Origin: KACC-23026 sp963829575
GTDB lineage: Bacteria; Bacillota; Bacilli; Bacillales; Sporolactobacillaceae
Assembly (NCBI GenBank): GCA_963829575.1
Contig: CAWHJF010000012.1
Location: 434,001 to 498,000 of the forward strand
Length of the DNA stretch: 64,000 bases
Reading direction: 5' to 3'
The position numbers and the translations under genes were made by a program. The notes under the pieces are model-generated. The model saw only the letters and a program-made list of their open reading frames with translations. It did not search any database and had not been told where the DNA came from. Below, piece after piece: positions 26,897 to 35,261 of the stretch; position 1 is the first letter of the stretch; each line of letters opens with the position of its first letter.

Positions 26897-27880
26897 GTGA
26901 AATACCGTCAATTAGGAAAAACCGATATGAAAATAAGTGAACTGAGTTTTGGAACATGGGCAATTGGTGGAAGCTGGGGGAAAACGAGTGATGAAGAAGC
27001 GCTAAAGGGGTTGCGCACGGCTATGGAAGCCGGTGTAAACTTTTTTGATACAGCCGATGTCTATGGGGACGGGCATAGTGAAGAACTGCTCGCAAAAGCT
27101 ACTAAAGGAAAAGAAAATTCCATTTTCATAGCGACTAAATTTTGTAGAGCAGGCGACATTACGGACCCCGCCACTTACTCTAAGGAATCGGTGACTCGAT
27201 ACGTGGAAGGGAGCCTCAAGAGACTTGAGCGCGATCAATTGGATTTACTTCAGATCCATTGCCCGCCTTTTGAGATCCTTAAAAATGGAGAAGTCTTCAA
27301 TGTTCTAGATGATCTCAAGCAAGAAGGCAAGATTCGCCATTATGGTGTAAGTGTTGAAACGGTGGAAGAAGGCTTATTCTGCTTAGAACAACCCAATGTC
27401 AGCAGCCTCCAAGTTATTTTTAACATTTTTAGACAAAAGCCATTGCGTGAATTATTCCCAGTAGCACAAAAGAAACAAGTGGGCATTCTCGCTCGTGTAC
27501 CGCTAGCCAGCGGATTGCTTACAGGTAAGTTTACACAAAATGCGTCTTTTGAAGAAGACGACCATCGTTCCTTTAATCAGAACGGTGAAGCCTTTAACGT
27601 TGGTGAAACGTTCGCGGGTCTCCCGTTTGCAAAAGGGGTGGAACTTAGCCAAGAACTTAAGTGGATTGCGGAAGGACGCGAGAATATGACACGCGCCGCT
27701 TTGAGATGGATTTTAGATCAAGAAGCGATTACAAGTGTGATTCCAGGCTTCAAGACCGTCCAGCAGGTTCAAGATAATCTTCAAGCCGAAGCGGTTCCGT
27801 CTTTTACAAAAGAAGAACTCGCGCGTTTGGCTGATTTCTATGACCAAAACGTTCACGACTCCATCCGCGGTGCCTATTAA
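26897..27880 (+). CDS. Aldo/keto reductase
   Basis: A 327-aa NADPH-dependent oxidoreductase with a TIM barrel. Catalytic Asp and Tyr lie in FFDTADVYGDGHSE (about residues 50-63), Lys in IFIATKFC, and His in LLQIHCPPFE. It resembles the YhdN/general stress 69-type and plant L-galactose dehydrogenase-like branch. Start GTG 26897 follows AAGGAGG. It is monocistronic, ending in a strong terminator. Substrate unknown; detoxification of aldehydes is typical. Confidence 0.87.
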   Translation: MKYRQLGKTDMKISELSFGTWAIGGSWGKTSDEEALKGLRTAMEAGVNFFDTADVYGDGHSEELLAKATKGKENSIFIATKFCRAGDITDPATYSKESVTRYVEGSLKRLERDQLDLLQIHCPPFEILKNGEVFNVLDDLKQEGKIRHYGVSVETVEEGLFCLEQPNVSSLQVIFNIFRQKPLRELFPVAQKKQVGILARVPLASGLLTGKFTQNASFEEDDHRSFNQNGEAFNVGETFAGLPFAKGVELSQELKWIAEGRENMTRAALRWILDQEAITSVIPGFKTVQQVQDNLQAEAVPSFTKEELARLADFYDQNVHDSIRGAY

Positions 27881-27902
27881 TTCGGGTTTTAATTTAATTC
27901 CA

Positions 27903-27952
27903 AAAGGTTGTCCTAAGACACGTCAAGTGTCCTTTAAGGATGACCTTTTTTT
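27903..27952 (+). terminator. Strong terminator after the aldo/keto reductase gene
   Basis: AAAGGTTGTCCT..GACAC pairs with GTGTC..AGGATGACCTTT, followed by a T-run. Confidence 0.88.
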
Positions 27953-28032
27953 GTGGGCGGATTCCCAATTTAAGAGTAATTACATAAAAGGGTTTTATTG
28001 GAACTTCCTTTCAACTCGTTCTTTAAAGATGG

Positions 28033-28038
28033 TATAAT
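28033..28038 (+). promoter_or_regulatory. Candidate -10 box of the PAS/GAF kinase gene
   Basis: TATAAT about 80 bp upstream of the start, with a weak TTTCAA -35 at about 17 bp. Confidence 0.4.
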
Positions 28039-28119
28039 TAGCTAGATTAATAGAGTTATTTTAACATCCATTTCAGTTGAGAAAATGCAAATGTGTATCG
28101 TTATTTTTGGAGGTTTTAA

Positions 28120-31002
28120 ATGAACTCACAAGTGTCAGACCCAAAAAAAGAGCTTCAAGGCGTTGGGAAAGTCTATGACATTCCAAATATACATATCATT
28201 TTAAATAAAAGGTTTAAGATTGTAGACATAAATAACAAAGGAAAGTTGGAACTGGAATTTGAAGCAGGCACTCAAATTATCGGCCATTCTTTCTTTCAAT
28301 TAATTGCTCCCCAGGATCGAACGCTTGTTCAAGATTATATTGAAGTGATGCAAGCCCACAATCAAAAAGAGAATGAACTCACCTGCCGATTCCTTGCCCC
28401 TTCCGGAAAGATTAGCTGGTTTCAGCTGCACATTCGTGAATTCCAAGATGAGCAAGGGGAAACCTATTTCGATTTATTTTGTATGAATAACACCAAACTT
28501 AAGATCTATGAGCAATTTTTAAATGGAGAAAAACAAGTTTTAGAGGCAATTGCCAAAAACTGGCCGCTTAAAGATACGCTCAATTTAGTGGCCAACATTG
28601 TGGAGACTGTTTCGGAGGGACTCTGCTCAATTATGTTGTTGAATTCGGATCGTCAAACGATGGATTTGGTGGCAGCCCCAACGTTACCAAAAGGGTATCA
28701 AGCTTTTTTGGAGGAAAGAGAAGTGGGCCCACTGGCAGGCGCTTGCGGAGCATCTGTTTATTACAAAAAACCGATTATGGTCGCAGATATTGAGACGGAT
28801 CCACTCTGGAGTGAACGAAAAGAGAATCCTTTAAGGCATGGCTTAAAAGCGTGTTGGTCGAATCCCATTATTAACCATAAAGATCGTGTTATTGGAGCGA
28901 TTTCGATTTATTACAAGGTCCAAAAGTCCCCATCGGCACACGATCTTAAAGTGATCGATTTTTTCTCACACTTAGCGGAATTGGCCATTACGCACAGCCA
29001 GGTACGCCAATTAGAAATCCAAGTGAGCGAAGAAAAATATCGGATGATTGCTGAAAACACATCAGACTTAATCGTGTTATTTAATCGCGAGGGTCAATTA
29101 ACCTATACCTCCCCTTCTTTGCAAGAAATTTCAGGCATTCATTCTAGTACTCTGATCGGAATGCGATTGGATCATCCAGATTTTCCGTTGTCAGCTCAAA
29201 ATAAAGATAAGATTTATCGCGCGATTAACTCGAAACAAAAACACAACTTTACTCTTAAGATTGAAGAAAGGAACGGGGAAGAGTTGATTCTTGAAGCAAA
29301 CAGCTCCCCTATACTCGATCCATTAGGAGAAATTGAAAACAGCGTGATTGTAGCTCGAGACATTACCGAACGGCAACGTGCCAAGGATGAGATTGAGCGG
29401 CTCCATTATCAGAATCATTCGATACTCCACGCAGCGGGAGACGGAATCTATGGGATCGACCGGAATGGCATCATGATGTTTTGCAATAATAAAGGTGCGG
29501 ACCTACTTGGCTACAAAATCAGTGAATTAGTTGGCAAAAGAATCGATGAAACGATTCAAGCTTTTGACCAAAATGGTGAGCCTTTAAACGAAAAGACCTG
29601 TATGATTAAACGTTCTATGAAGGAGAAACGAACCGTTTATAATGATACAGATATTTTCCATCATAAAAATGGTCAGAGATTTCCAGTGGAATATATTGCC
29701 TCACCCATCATTGAAAAGGGGCAAGTGACCGGCACCGTCGTGACGTTCAGGGATATTACCGAACGGAAGCGAGAAGAAGAACAACGGTTAAAGAAGGAAA
29801 CGGAGTTTAGGACCCAACAGAAAGTGATACAAGAATTAAGTTTGACCGTAAACGAAATCGCTTTTGATGACGCAATAAATAAGATTACGGAGCGGGGGGC
29901 AGACGTATTAAAGGTAGAGCGTGCGAGTGTTTGGCTTTACTCAAAAGAGCCTGAAGGGTACTTTTGCCAAGATTTATTTAACCGAAAGGCCCAAGTACAC
30001 GAAGCGCGCCCGTTTTTCCCAATAAGCACAGTGCGTGACTATGTGGAGTCGATCAAATCAGAACGTGTCTTAACGTATACTTCAAATGACCCGCGGGTGG
30101 CACAGTTCCATTCGAATCTTCAACCGAGATATCTAGATTCACTCATGGTTGCTCCGCTTTCCTCAGGAAAACGCTTGAATGGTTTGGTTGCAATTGCGCT
30201 CAAAGAAGAGGACAACCGCTCATGGGGGTATGACGAACAGAATTTTGCAACTGCCATTGCAGATTTAATTAATCTCTTACTCGAACGAGAAGAACGACTT
30301 AAAGCCGAAGAGCTTCTTAGAAAAACCGAGAAACTCTCCATTGTGGGTCAGTTGGCGGCGGGTGTGGCCCATGAAATTCGTAACCCATTGACCTCTCTTA
30401 AGGGGTTTTTACAGCTTTTAACCGATCGGGATCCCAATTCAGAGCATCGCCCTTTCTATGACATCATGCTTGATGAAATCGACCGAATTCATTTCATCTC
30501 GGGTGAATTGCTCTTTTTAGCTAAACCTCAAGCCAAGAAGTTTGAAAAAGTGAACTTGAAGGACTTGAGTGAGCAGGTGTTAAGGCTCTTTCAAACCGAG
30601 GCTAATCTTCATAATATCCAATTCGAGTTTAAGAGTTCTTTAAATAACGAGAAAGCCGCCTTTTTTGAGGGAGACCCCAACCAAATTAAGCAGGTATTGG
30701 TCAATACCATCAAAAATGGAATTGAAGCGATGTCCGACGGAGGTGTGATCAATGTCTCTCTTGAGGAAAAATGTGCACAAGCGTTACAATTGACCATTGA
30801 AGATCATGGTAAAGGGATCTCAAAAGATCGCCTTGAGAAATTGGGTGAACCGTTTTATACCACAAAAGAAAAAGGGACCGGCCTCGGCCTAATGGTAAGT
30901 TATCGAATTATTGAGGCTCATAAAGGAACCATTGAGGTGACAAGTGAAGTTGGCAAAGGGACGAGCGTTGCGATTTATTTACCAAAGGCCGTTATGGATT
31001 GA
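28120..31002 (+). CDS. Soluble PAS/GAF multi-sensor histidine kinase
   Basis: A 960-aa cytoplasmic kinase with no membrane segments. Domains in order: PAS-like (about 20-130), GAF (about 145-295), PAS with PAC (about 305-420), PAS with PAC (about 430-550), a second GAF (about 570-725), HisKA with His751 in GVAHEIRNPLTSLKGF, and HATPase with VNTIKNGIEAMSDGG, DHGKGIS and GTGLGLMVSYRIIEAHKG. The kinase core resembles the Bacillus sporulation kinases (KinA/KinE group), and no response regulator is adjacent. It may feed the Spo0 phosphorelay. The two GAF domains imply small-molecule ligands that cannot be named. Confidence 0.85.
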   Translation: MNSQVSDPKKELQGVGKVYDIPNIHIILNKRFKIVDINNKGKLELEFEAGTQIIGHSFFQLIAPQDRTLVQDYIEVMQAHNQKENELTCRFLAPSGKISWFQLHIREFQDEQGETYFDLFCMNNTKLKIYEQFLNGEKQVLEAIAKNWPLKDTLNLVANIVETVSEGLCSIMLLNSDRQTMDLVAAPTLPKGYQAFLEEREVGPLAGACGASVYYKKPIMVADIETDPLWSERKENPLRHGLKACWSNPIINHKDRVIGAISIYYKVQKSPSAHDLKVIDFFSHLAELAITHSQVRQLEIQVSEEKYRMIAENTSDLIVLFNREGQLTYTSPSLQEISGIHSSTLIGMRLDHPDFPLSAQNKDKIYRAINSKQKHNFTLKIEERNGEELILEANSSPILDPLGEIENSVIVARDITERQRAKDEIERLHYQNHSILHAAGDGIYGIDRNGIMMFCNNKGADLLGYKISELVGKRIDETIQAFDQNGEPLNEKTCMIKRSMKEKRTVYNDTDIFHHKNGQRFPVEYIASPIIEKGQVTGTVVTFRDITERKREEEQRLKKETEFRTQQKVIQELSLTVNEIAFDDAINKITERGADVLKVERASVWLYSKEPEGYFCQDLFNRKAQVHEARPFFPISTVRDYVESIKSERVLTYTSNDPRVAQFHSNLQPRYLDSLMVAPLSSGKRLNGLVAIALKEEDNRSWGYDEQNFATAIADLINLLLEREERLKAEELLRKTEKLSIVGQLAAGVAHEIRNPLTSLKGFLQLLTDRDPNSEHRPFYDIMLDEIDRIHFISGELLFLAKPQAKKFEKVNLKDLSEQVLRLFQTEANLHNIQFEFKSSLNNEKAAFFEGDPNQIKQVLVNTIKNGIEAMSDGGVINVSLEEKCAQALQLTIEDHGKGISKDRLEKLGEPFYTTKEKGTGLGLMVSYRIIEAHKGTIEVTSEVGKGTSVAIYLPKAVMD

Positions 31003-31095
31003 GTAGGCAACACGTGGTATAGTAAGGGAGAGCAATTGATTAGAGGTTAGGATCAGTTTTTATTAAAAATGAATCGGAAAAGTGAGGCCTGTTAA

Positions 31096-31380
31096 GTGGA
31101 TATTGATCTGGAATTACAGGAAAAGGAAGTCTTTCGAGAAGTGATGATTGACGGAGAGTATGAGACCATTGCGGTCTGGCTAGATGGAGATTGGTCGCTT
31201 ACAACTTCAACACATTATCAAGAGAAACTGTTGGAAGGCTATTCGCCGATTTACTTGATTAATAAGTCTGAACTGGTGGCAAACCACTTTACAATTGACC
31301 AACTTGAAGATCTGATCCAAAGGATTGAACACATGTTAAATCCGGCGTCCGTATCTTCATTATTAGATCCTTTAATTTAG
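31096..31380 (+). CDS. Small acidic protein of unknown function
   Basis: A 94-aa protein starting at GTG, with no signal or membrane segment. It is acidic, with a predicted mixed alpha/beta N-terminus and an amphipathic helix around FTIDQLEDLIQRIEHML. I do not recognise a family. It lies 93 bp after the PAS/GAF kinase in the same direction and could be on its transcript. Codon use looks like that of its neighbours. The ribosome site is weak. Confidence 0.55.
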   Translation: MDIDLELQEKEVFREVMIDGEYETIAVWLDGDWSLTTSTHYQEKLLEGYSPIYLINKSELVANHFTIDQLEDLIQRIEHMLNPASVSSLLDPLI

Positions 31381-31684
31381 CGTGTCGCTTAGGCGATTAG
31401 AAGAGGAGTTGAAACAGGTGCAGTGCAGTTATCAGAAAAACGAACCCGAACCTGAACCCACAACCTGTTTGGGGAAGGCCAATGTATCCTAAATAAGACC
31501 GGGTGAGTCAGGCGTTATTTTCTGACCGGCTGGAGAGAGGACAAATCATCGTCCTTGAAACCCTGCCCTGTTTCATGCAAGGAATTCGCCTTCTCCGAAC
31601 CTTTATAAAAAGAAAAACCGATTGTCCATTTAAAAAGAAAATAAGAATGGATGCTTGTCGGTATGGAGAAGGAGGCCTGTTAGC
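31381..31684 (+). promoter_or_regulatory. Structured leader region of corA
   Basis: 304 bp without a convincing gene. AAACAGGT (31414 area) pairs with ACCTGTTT about 45 nt later. CCTTCTCC (31589-31596) is complementary to GGAGAAGG (31665-31672), which overlaps the corA Shine-Dalgarno. A Mg2+-sensing M-box would be expected before some Mg transporters, but its conserved core is not clearly present. Confidence 0.35.
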
Positions 31685-32626
31685 ATGATTGAAATTTTTG
31701 CGACCAATGAAGCAGGTGTCTTGGAAAATCGTGATGAGATGACAAAAGGCTGTTGGGTTAATTTGACACGCCCAACAGAAGAAGAAATCAAACGCGTTTC
31801 AGGCACTTTAGGAATAGAAGCAGATTACATTCGCGATGCGCTCGATGATGAAGAGCGTTCAAGAATTGATAAAGAAGATAGCCATGTTCAAATCATTGTG
31901 GACTATCCTTATATTACACACGATGATGCCGGGTTCCCCATTTATGAAACCATTCCAATGGGGATTATTGTGTCGGACGAGTACTTTGTGACGGTTTCCT
32001 TGCGCGAAACCCCAATCTTAGATGACTTTAAACAACGTAAAGTCCGGTCATTTTTCACTTATAAAAAAACCCGATTTGCCTTACAAATTCTTTATGGGAT
32101 TAGCACCCATTACCTTAAATATCTTAAGCAAATCAATAAGAAAACAAATGAAATTGAAAACGAACTTCATCAATCAATGAAAAATAAAGAATTATATGGT
32201 TTTCTTGCATTGGAAAAAAGCTTGGTTTATTTTACGACCTCTCTTAAGTCCAATAAGATTGTGTTGGAAAAAATCCTCCGTCTTAATTATTTAAGGATGT
32301 ACGAAGAGGATAAAGATCTTTTAGAAGACGTCATTATTGAGAACACTCAAGGGATCGAAATGTCCGATACCTACAGTTCCATTTTAAGCGGAATGATGGA
32401 TGCCTTTGCGTCGGTCATTTCGAACAACTTGAATATTGCGATGCGATTTTTGACCTCCATCACGATTATTTTGTCTTTACCGACGATGGTGGCGAGTTTT
32501 TATGGGATGAATGTGAAATGGATTCCGTTCCAACATTCACAGCATGCATTCTTAATTACGATTCTGATTTCGGCCTTCCTTTCAATAAGTGTGGCCCTGA
32601 TTTTTTGGAAAAAGAAATATTTTTAG
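31685..32626 (+). CDS. corA: CorA family magnesium/cobalt transporter
   Basis: A 313-aa homopentameric cation channel. A long cytoplasmic domain (about 1-250) precedes two C-terminal transmembrane helices, with the signature YGMN at the end of TM1 and a basic C-terminal WKKKYF. The frame opens 30 nt earlier at a TTG, but ATG 31685 has AAGGAGG 9 nt upstream and fits the family. It is a single gene followed by a terminator. Mg2+ or Co2+ uptake is the usual role. Confidence 0.9.
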   Translation: MIEIFATNEAGVLENRDEMTKGCWVNLTRPTEEEIKRVSGTLGIEADYIRDALDDEERSRIDKEDSHVQIIVDYPYITHDDAGFPIYETIPMGIIVSDEYFVTVSLRETPILDDFKQRKVRSFFTYKKTRFALQILYGISTHYLKYLKQINKKTNEIENELHQSMKNKELYGFLALEKSLVYFTTSLKSNKIVLEKILRLNYLRMYEEDKDLLEDVIIENTQGIEMSDTYSSILSGMMDAFASVISNNLNIAMRFLTSITIILSLPTMVASFYGMNVKWIPFQHSQHAFLITILISAFLSISVALIFWKKKYF

Positions 32627-32635
32627 AGAAACTAT

Positions 32636-32671
32636 GGGACCTTCTCCTGATTTGGGAGAGGGTCTTTTTTG
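32636..32671 (+). terminator. Terminator of corA
   Basis: GGGACC..CTCC / GGGAG.GGGTC hairpin with a T-run. Confidence 0.8.
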
Positions 32672-32809
32672 GATTTTTAGGTCAATCGGCGCAAACGCAT
32701 GTTTAACAGGCGCAAAAGGGTACTAAATCGGCGAAATCGAATAAAACGGGTAACAAAACCCACTTTTTCCCAGAAAATAATCAGAAGATTGGAAAATGAT
32801 TTTTGATTA

Positions 32810-32850
32810 AAAAACGCGACAGGACCAACTTTCTGATCCAGTCACGTTTA
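32810..32850 (-). terminator. Terminator of mntH
   Basis: On the minus strand, ACGTGACTGGATC pairs with GGTCCTGTCGCGT, followed by a T-run. Confidence 0.7.
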
Positions 32851-34155
32851 TTAAGCACCTAAAAAAGTTTGATAGAGTAAGAACGCGTTGAGTGCGACGA
32901 TAATCAAAGCAATTAACCAAGCGGCAATTTGTGTCCCTTTGCGATTTACCAGTTGCCCCATTATTTTTTTGCGGCTGGTAAACACAATGAGTGGAATTAA
33001 AGCAAAGGCAATTCCGAATGAAAGTACCACTTGACTCAATACGAGTGCGCGAGTGGGGTTGACCCCTAATAAAATGATTGCGAGCGGTGGGATCATTGTA
33101 ATAAATCGTCTCAAATAAATTGGAATTCTTCGCCTGATATAGCCTTGCATGATGACATCCCCAGACAAGGTCCCAACCGAAGAGCTGGAGAGACCTGCAG
33201 ATAGGAGGCCGACTCCGAAGAGAATGGCTGCAGCAGGGCCCATCAAATGACTAAATTGTTGAAATGCCACGTCAAGGTCTTCGATCACAAGTCCGTGTGT
33301 ATGGAACAAAGCGCTTGCTACGACTAACATGGCACCGTTAATGATACCTGCGATAATCATCGCGATCAGAATATCCACAAACTCATATTTGAAGATTTTA
33401 ATTCGTTGCGCTTCACTATTTCCCACGATGCGTCTTTGAGTTAACGCGGAATGCAAATAGATCGCGTGTGGCATAACCGTTGCCCCGAGAATCCCGGCGG
33501 CAAGTAAGATACTGTTAACCCCTTGAAACTTAGGAACGGTAAGGCCAGAGATTAAAGGAATCAATGCAGGTTGAGCAAAGATGACTTGCAAGCTGAAGGC
33601 GATCACGACGACAAATACCATACCGGCAATGACGGCTTCAAGTGGCCGGAAGCCTTTACGTTGAAGCTCCAAGATGATAAAAGAGACCGCTGCTGTAATT
33701 AAAGCAGAGGGTAACATAGGAATCCCAAAGAGTAAGGTCAAACCAAGGGCTGCACCGATGAATTCAGCTAGATCCGTAGCCATGATCATAAATTCCCCTT
33801 GAATCCATAAAAGGACCGAGGCCCATACTGGAAAATGTTCTCTCGAAATCTCGGGGAGGTTTTTTCCCGTTGCAATGCCGAGTTTAGCGGACAAAGATTG
33901 AATTAAAATCGCCATAAGGTTAGAAAGTAAAATGACCCAAAGCAGCATGTATCCATATTGGGAACCTGCTTGGATGTTTGTGGCAAAATTTCCGGGATCT
34001 ATATAAGCAACGGACGCAATGAACGCTGGACCGATGAAAGGTAGCAGTCTTTTAAGACCTTTGCCCTTTGAAAGGACCGAATCGAGAGACTGAGTCTTTG
34101 ACGTCGACTTGTCGTAACCTTTAGAACGCTTAGATGTAAAGGTTTGGTCACTCAT
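32851..34155 (-). CDS. mntH: Nramp family manganese transporter
   Basis: Proton-coupled Mn2+ importer of 434 aa with 11 transmembrane segments. The TM1 metal motif DPGNFATNIQAGSQYGY (about residues 52-68) has the canonical DPGN. TM6 carries MPHAIYLHSAL, the MPH motif. Start ATG 34155 has AGGAGG upstream. A perfect 18-bp palindrome just upstream is the expected MntR operator. It stands alone, with its own terminator. Confidence 0.94.
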   Translation of the reverse strand: MSDQTFTSKRSKGYDKSTSKTQSLDSVLSKGKGLKRLLPFIGPAFIASVAYIDPGNFATNIQAGSQYGYMLLWVILLSNLMAILIQSLSAKLGIATGKNLPEISREHFPVWASVLLWIQGEFMIMATDLAEFIGAALGLTLLFGIPMLPSALITAAVSFIILELQRKGFRPLEAVIAGMVFVVVIAFSLQVIFAQPALIPLISGLTVPKFQGVNSILLAAGILGATVMPHAIYLHSALTQRRIVGNSEAQRIKIFKYEFVDILIAMIIAGIINGAMLVVASALFHTHGLVIEDLDVAFQQFSHLMGPAAAILFGVGLLSAGLSSSSVGTLSGDVIMQGYIRRRIPIYLRRFITMIPPLAIILLGVNPTRALVLSQVVLSFGIAFALIPLIVFTSRKKIMGQLVNRKGTQIAAWLIALIIVALNAFLLYQTFLGA

Positions 34156-34188
34156 CGCAAGACGTCCTCCTTTTAAACAAATTTTATT

Positions 34189-34247
34189 TTTTGCCCTAGG
34201 GCAAAACTAATGTATATAGTAAACAATATGCGAAAAGGGCAAAATGT
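34189..34247 (-). promoter_or_regulatory. MntR-type operator of mntH
   Basis: TTTTGCCCTAGGGCAAAA is an uninterrupted 18-bp palindrome at 34189-34206. A second half-site GGGCAAAA lies at about 34237-34244. The TTTGCC arms match Bacillus MntR operators. The spacing is 34 bp from the mntH start codon, so Mn-dependent repression is the natural reading. Confidence 0.8.
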
Positions 34248-34375
34248 GCAACTATTTTATTCGAAATTAGGTGGGCGTCTACATTTTATCAATAGAATAC
34301 CCTTATGCCGGGTTTTTCAAATCAAGAATGGAACAACCTGCATTCGTTAACACTAATGGTTAAAAAAGGAATCAG

Positions 34376-34570
34376 GTGTCAGTTGCTGTGCCGGAACTTC
34401 CCGAAATGGAACATTACAAGCAAGTCTTAACGCCAAGGATTGTGGGAATTCCCATCACGTCCGTTACGATTGAACGAGAGAAAAGCCTAAATGTTCCATC
34501 ACTAGAGTTCGAGAATGAAGTCGTTGGTCAAACACTCACAAAAATTACAGTCTTCTACAAAAATATTTAG
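34376..34570 (+). pseudogene. N-terminal remnant of an Fpg/Nei-family DNA glycosylase
   Basis: The frame reads VPELPEMEHYKQVLTPRIVG, then ITSVTIEREKSLN and VVGQTLTKITVFYKN, and then stops. PELPE at the N-terminus (proline nucleophile and following glutamate) is the hallmark of formamidopyrimidine-DNA glycosylases, which are about 270 aa. Only the first about 60 residues remain; the H2TH domain and zinc finger are absent. In the next 100 bp the same frame contains stops and short vestiges such as VNREGNPLQ. Start could be GTG 34376 or 34388. Confidence 0.7.
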
Positions 34571-34670
34571 TGATTTAAAGGCTTTCTACTAGTTAATCGA
34601 GAGGGAAATCCCTTACAATGAATAAAGACTCAAAATGAAACGATTCGGATAAGGTTAGGTGAAATAAAGA

Positions 34671-35231
34671 ATGATCAATGTGAAAAAGTGGTTTGGAAAC
34701 GGGATCAGTCCACAGGACTTTATGAATTGGATGCCGAAGAATCAAGACACGTTTAAAGCATCCTATCAGAACGTGATAGTGAATGAAGAGGACCAGGCAT
34801 TTTTTGAAAATAAGGATTCGGATCGTTTGCATGCGCTCATCATCGCCTCGGATTGGTGCGGAGACGTGGTGCGAAATGCACCCGTAGTGTTTCGTTTGAT
34901 GGAACAGGCGGGAATCCCAACAGAAGTCTATATATTAGAAGAAAATGAAGATCTCATTCAACCGTTCTTATTATATGGAGGAAAGTCGATTCCAGTTGTC
35001 CTAATTGCCAATGAAAATGGCGATGTGCGGGTTCGCTGGGGACCGCGCCCTACGTATATTCAAGAGCCGATGGCCGAGTTCAAGGCCTTAAACCTTGACC
35101 GAGAGTCGGATGACTACCAAGAGAAAATAACAGAAGTCTATACCGAGATTCATAAACGGTACGGTGAAGGCACAGGATACTATAGGTATATTATTGATGA
35201 ATTTAAAGAAATACTTAATAACGTTAAGTGA
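34671..35231 (+). CDS. Thioredoxin-like family protein
   Basis: A 186-aa cytosolic protein with a thioredoxin fold from about residue 45 to 125. The active-site equivalent reads ASDWCGDVVRNAPV: only the first cysteine of CxxC is kept. SIPVVLIANENGDV contains the cis-proline. A C-terminal helical extension follows. This group is common in Bacillus but not functionally defined; a thiol-transfer or bacillithiol-related role is possible. It is 31 bp upstream of the flavoprotein gene and co-oriented. Confidence 0.75.
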   Translation: MINVKKWFGNGISPQDFMNWMPKNQDTFKASYQNVIVNEEDQAFFENKDSDRLHALIIASDWCGDVVRNAPVVFRLMEQAGIPTEVYILEENEDLIQPFLLYGGKSIPVVLIANENGDVRVRWGPRPTYIQEPMAEFKALNLDRESDDYQEKITEVYTEIHKRYGEGTGYYRYIIDEFKEILNNVK

Positions 35232-35261
35232 CGGGTTGAGTGTTAAGGAAGTGATGGAACG

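Noticed and set aside
31381..31684. M-box Mg2+ riboswitch before corA
   Set aside because: The conserved GGTGAGGCTCCT core was not found; only a late GGATGCTTGTC resembles M-box sequence.
31503..31688. 61-codon frame in the corA leader
   Set aside because: It overlaps the corA Shine-Dalgarno and shows no protein-like pattern; the region reads better as a leader.
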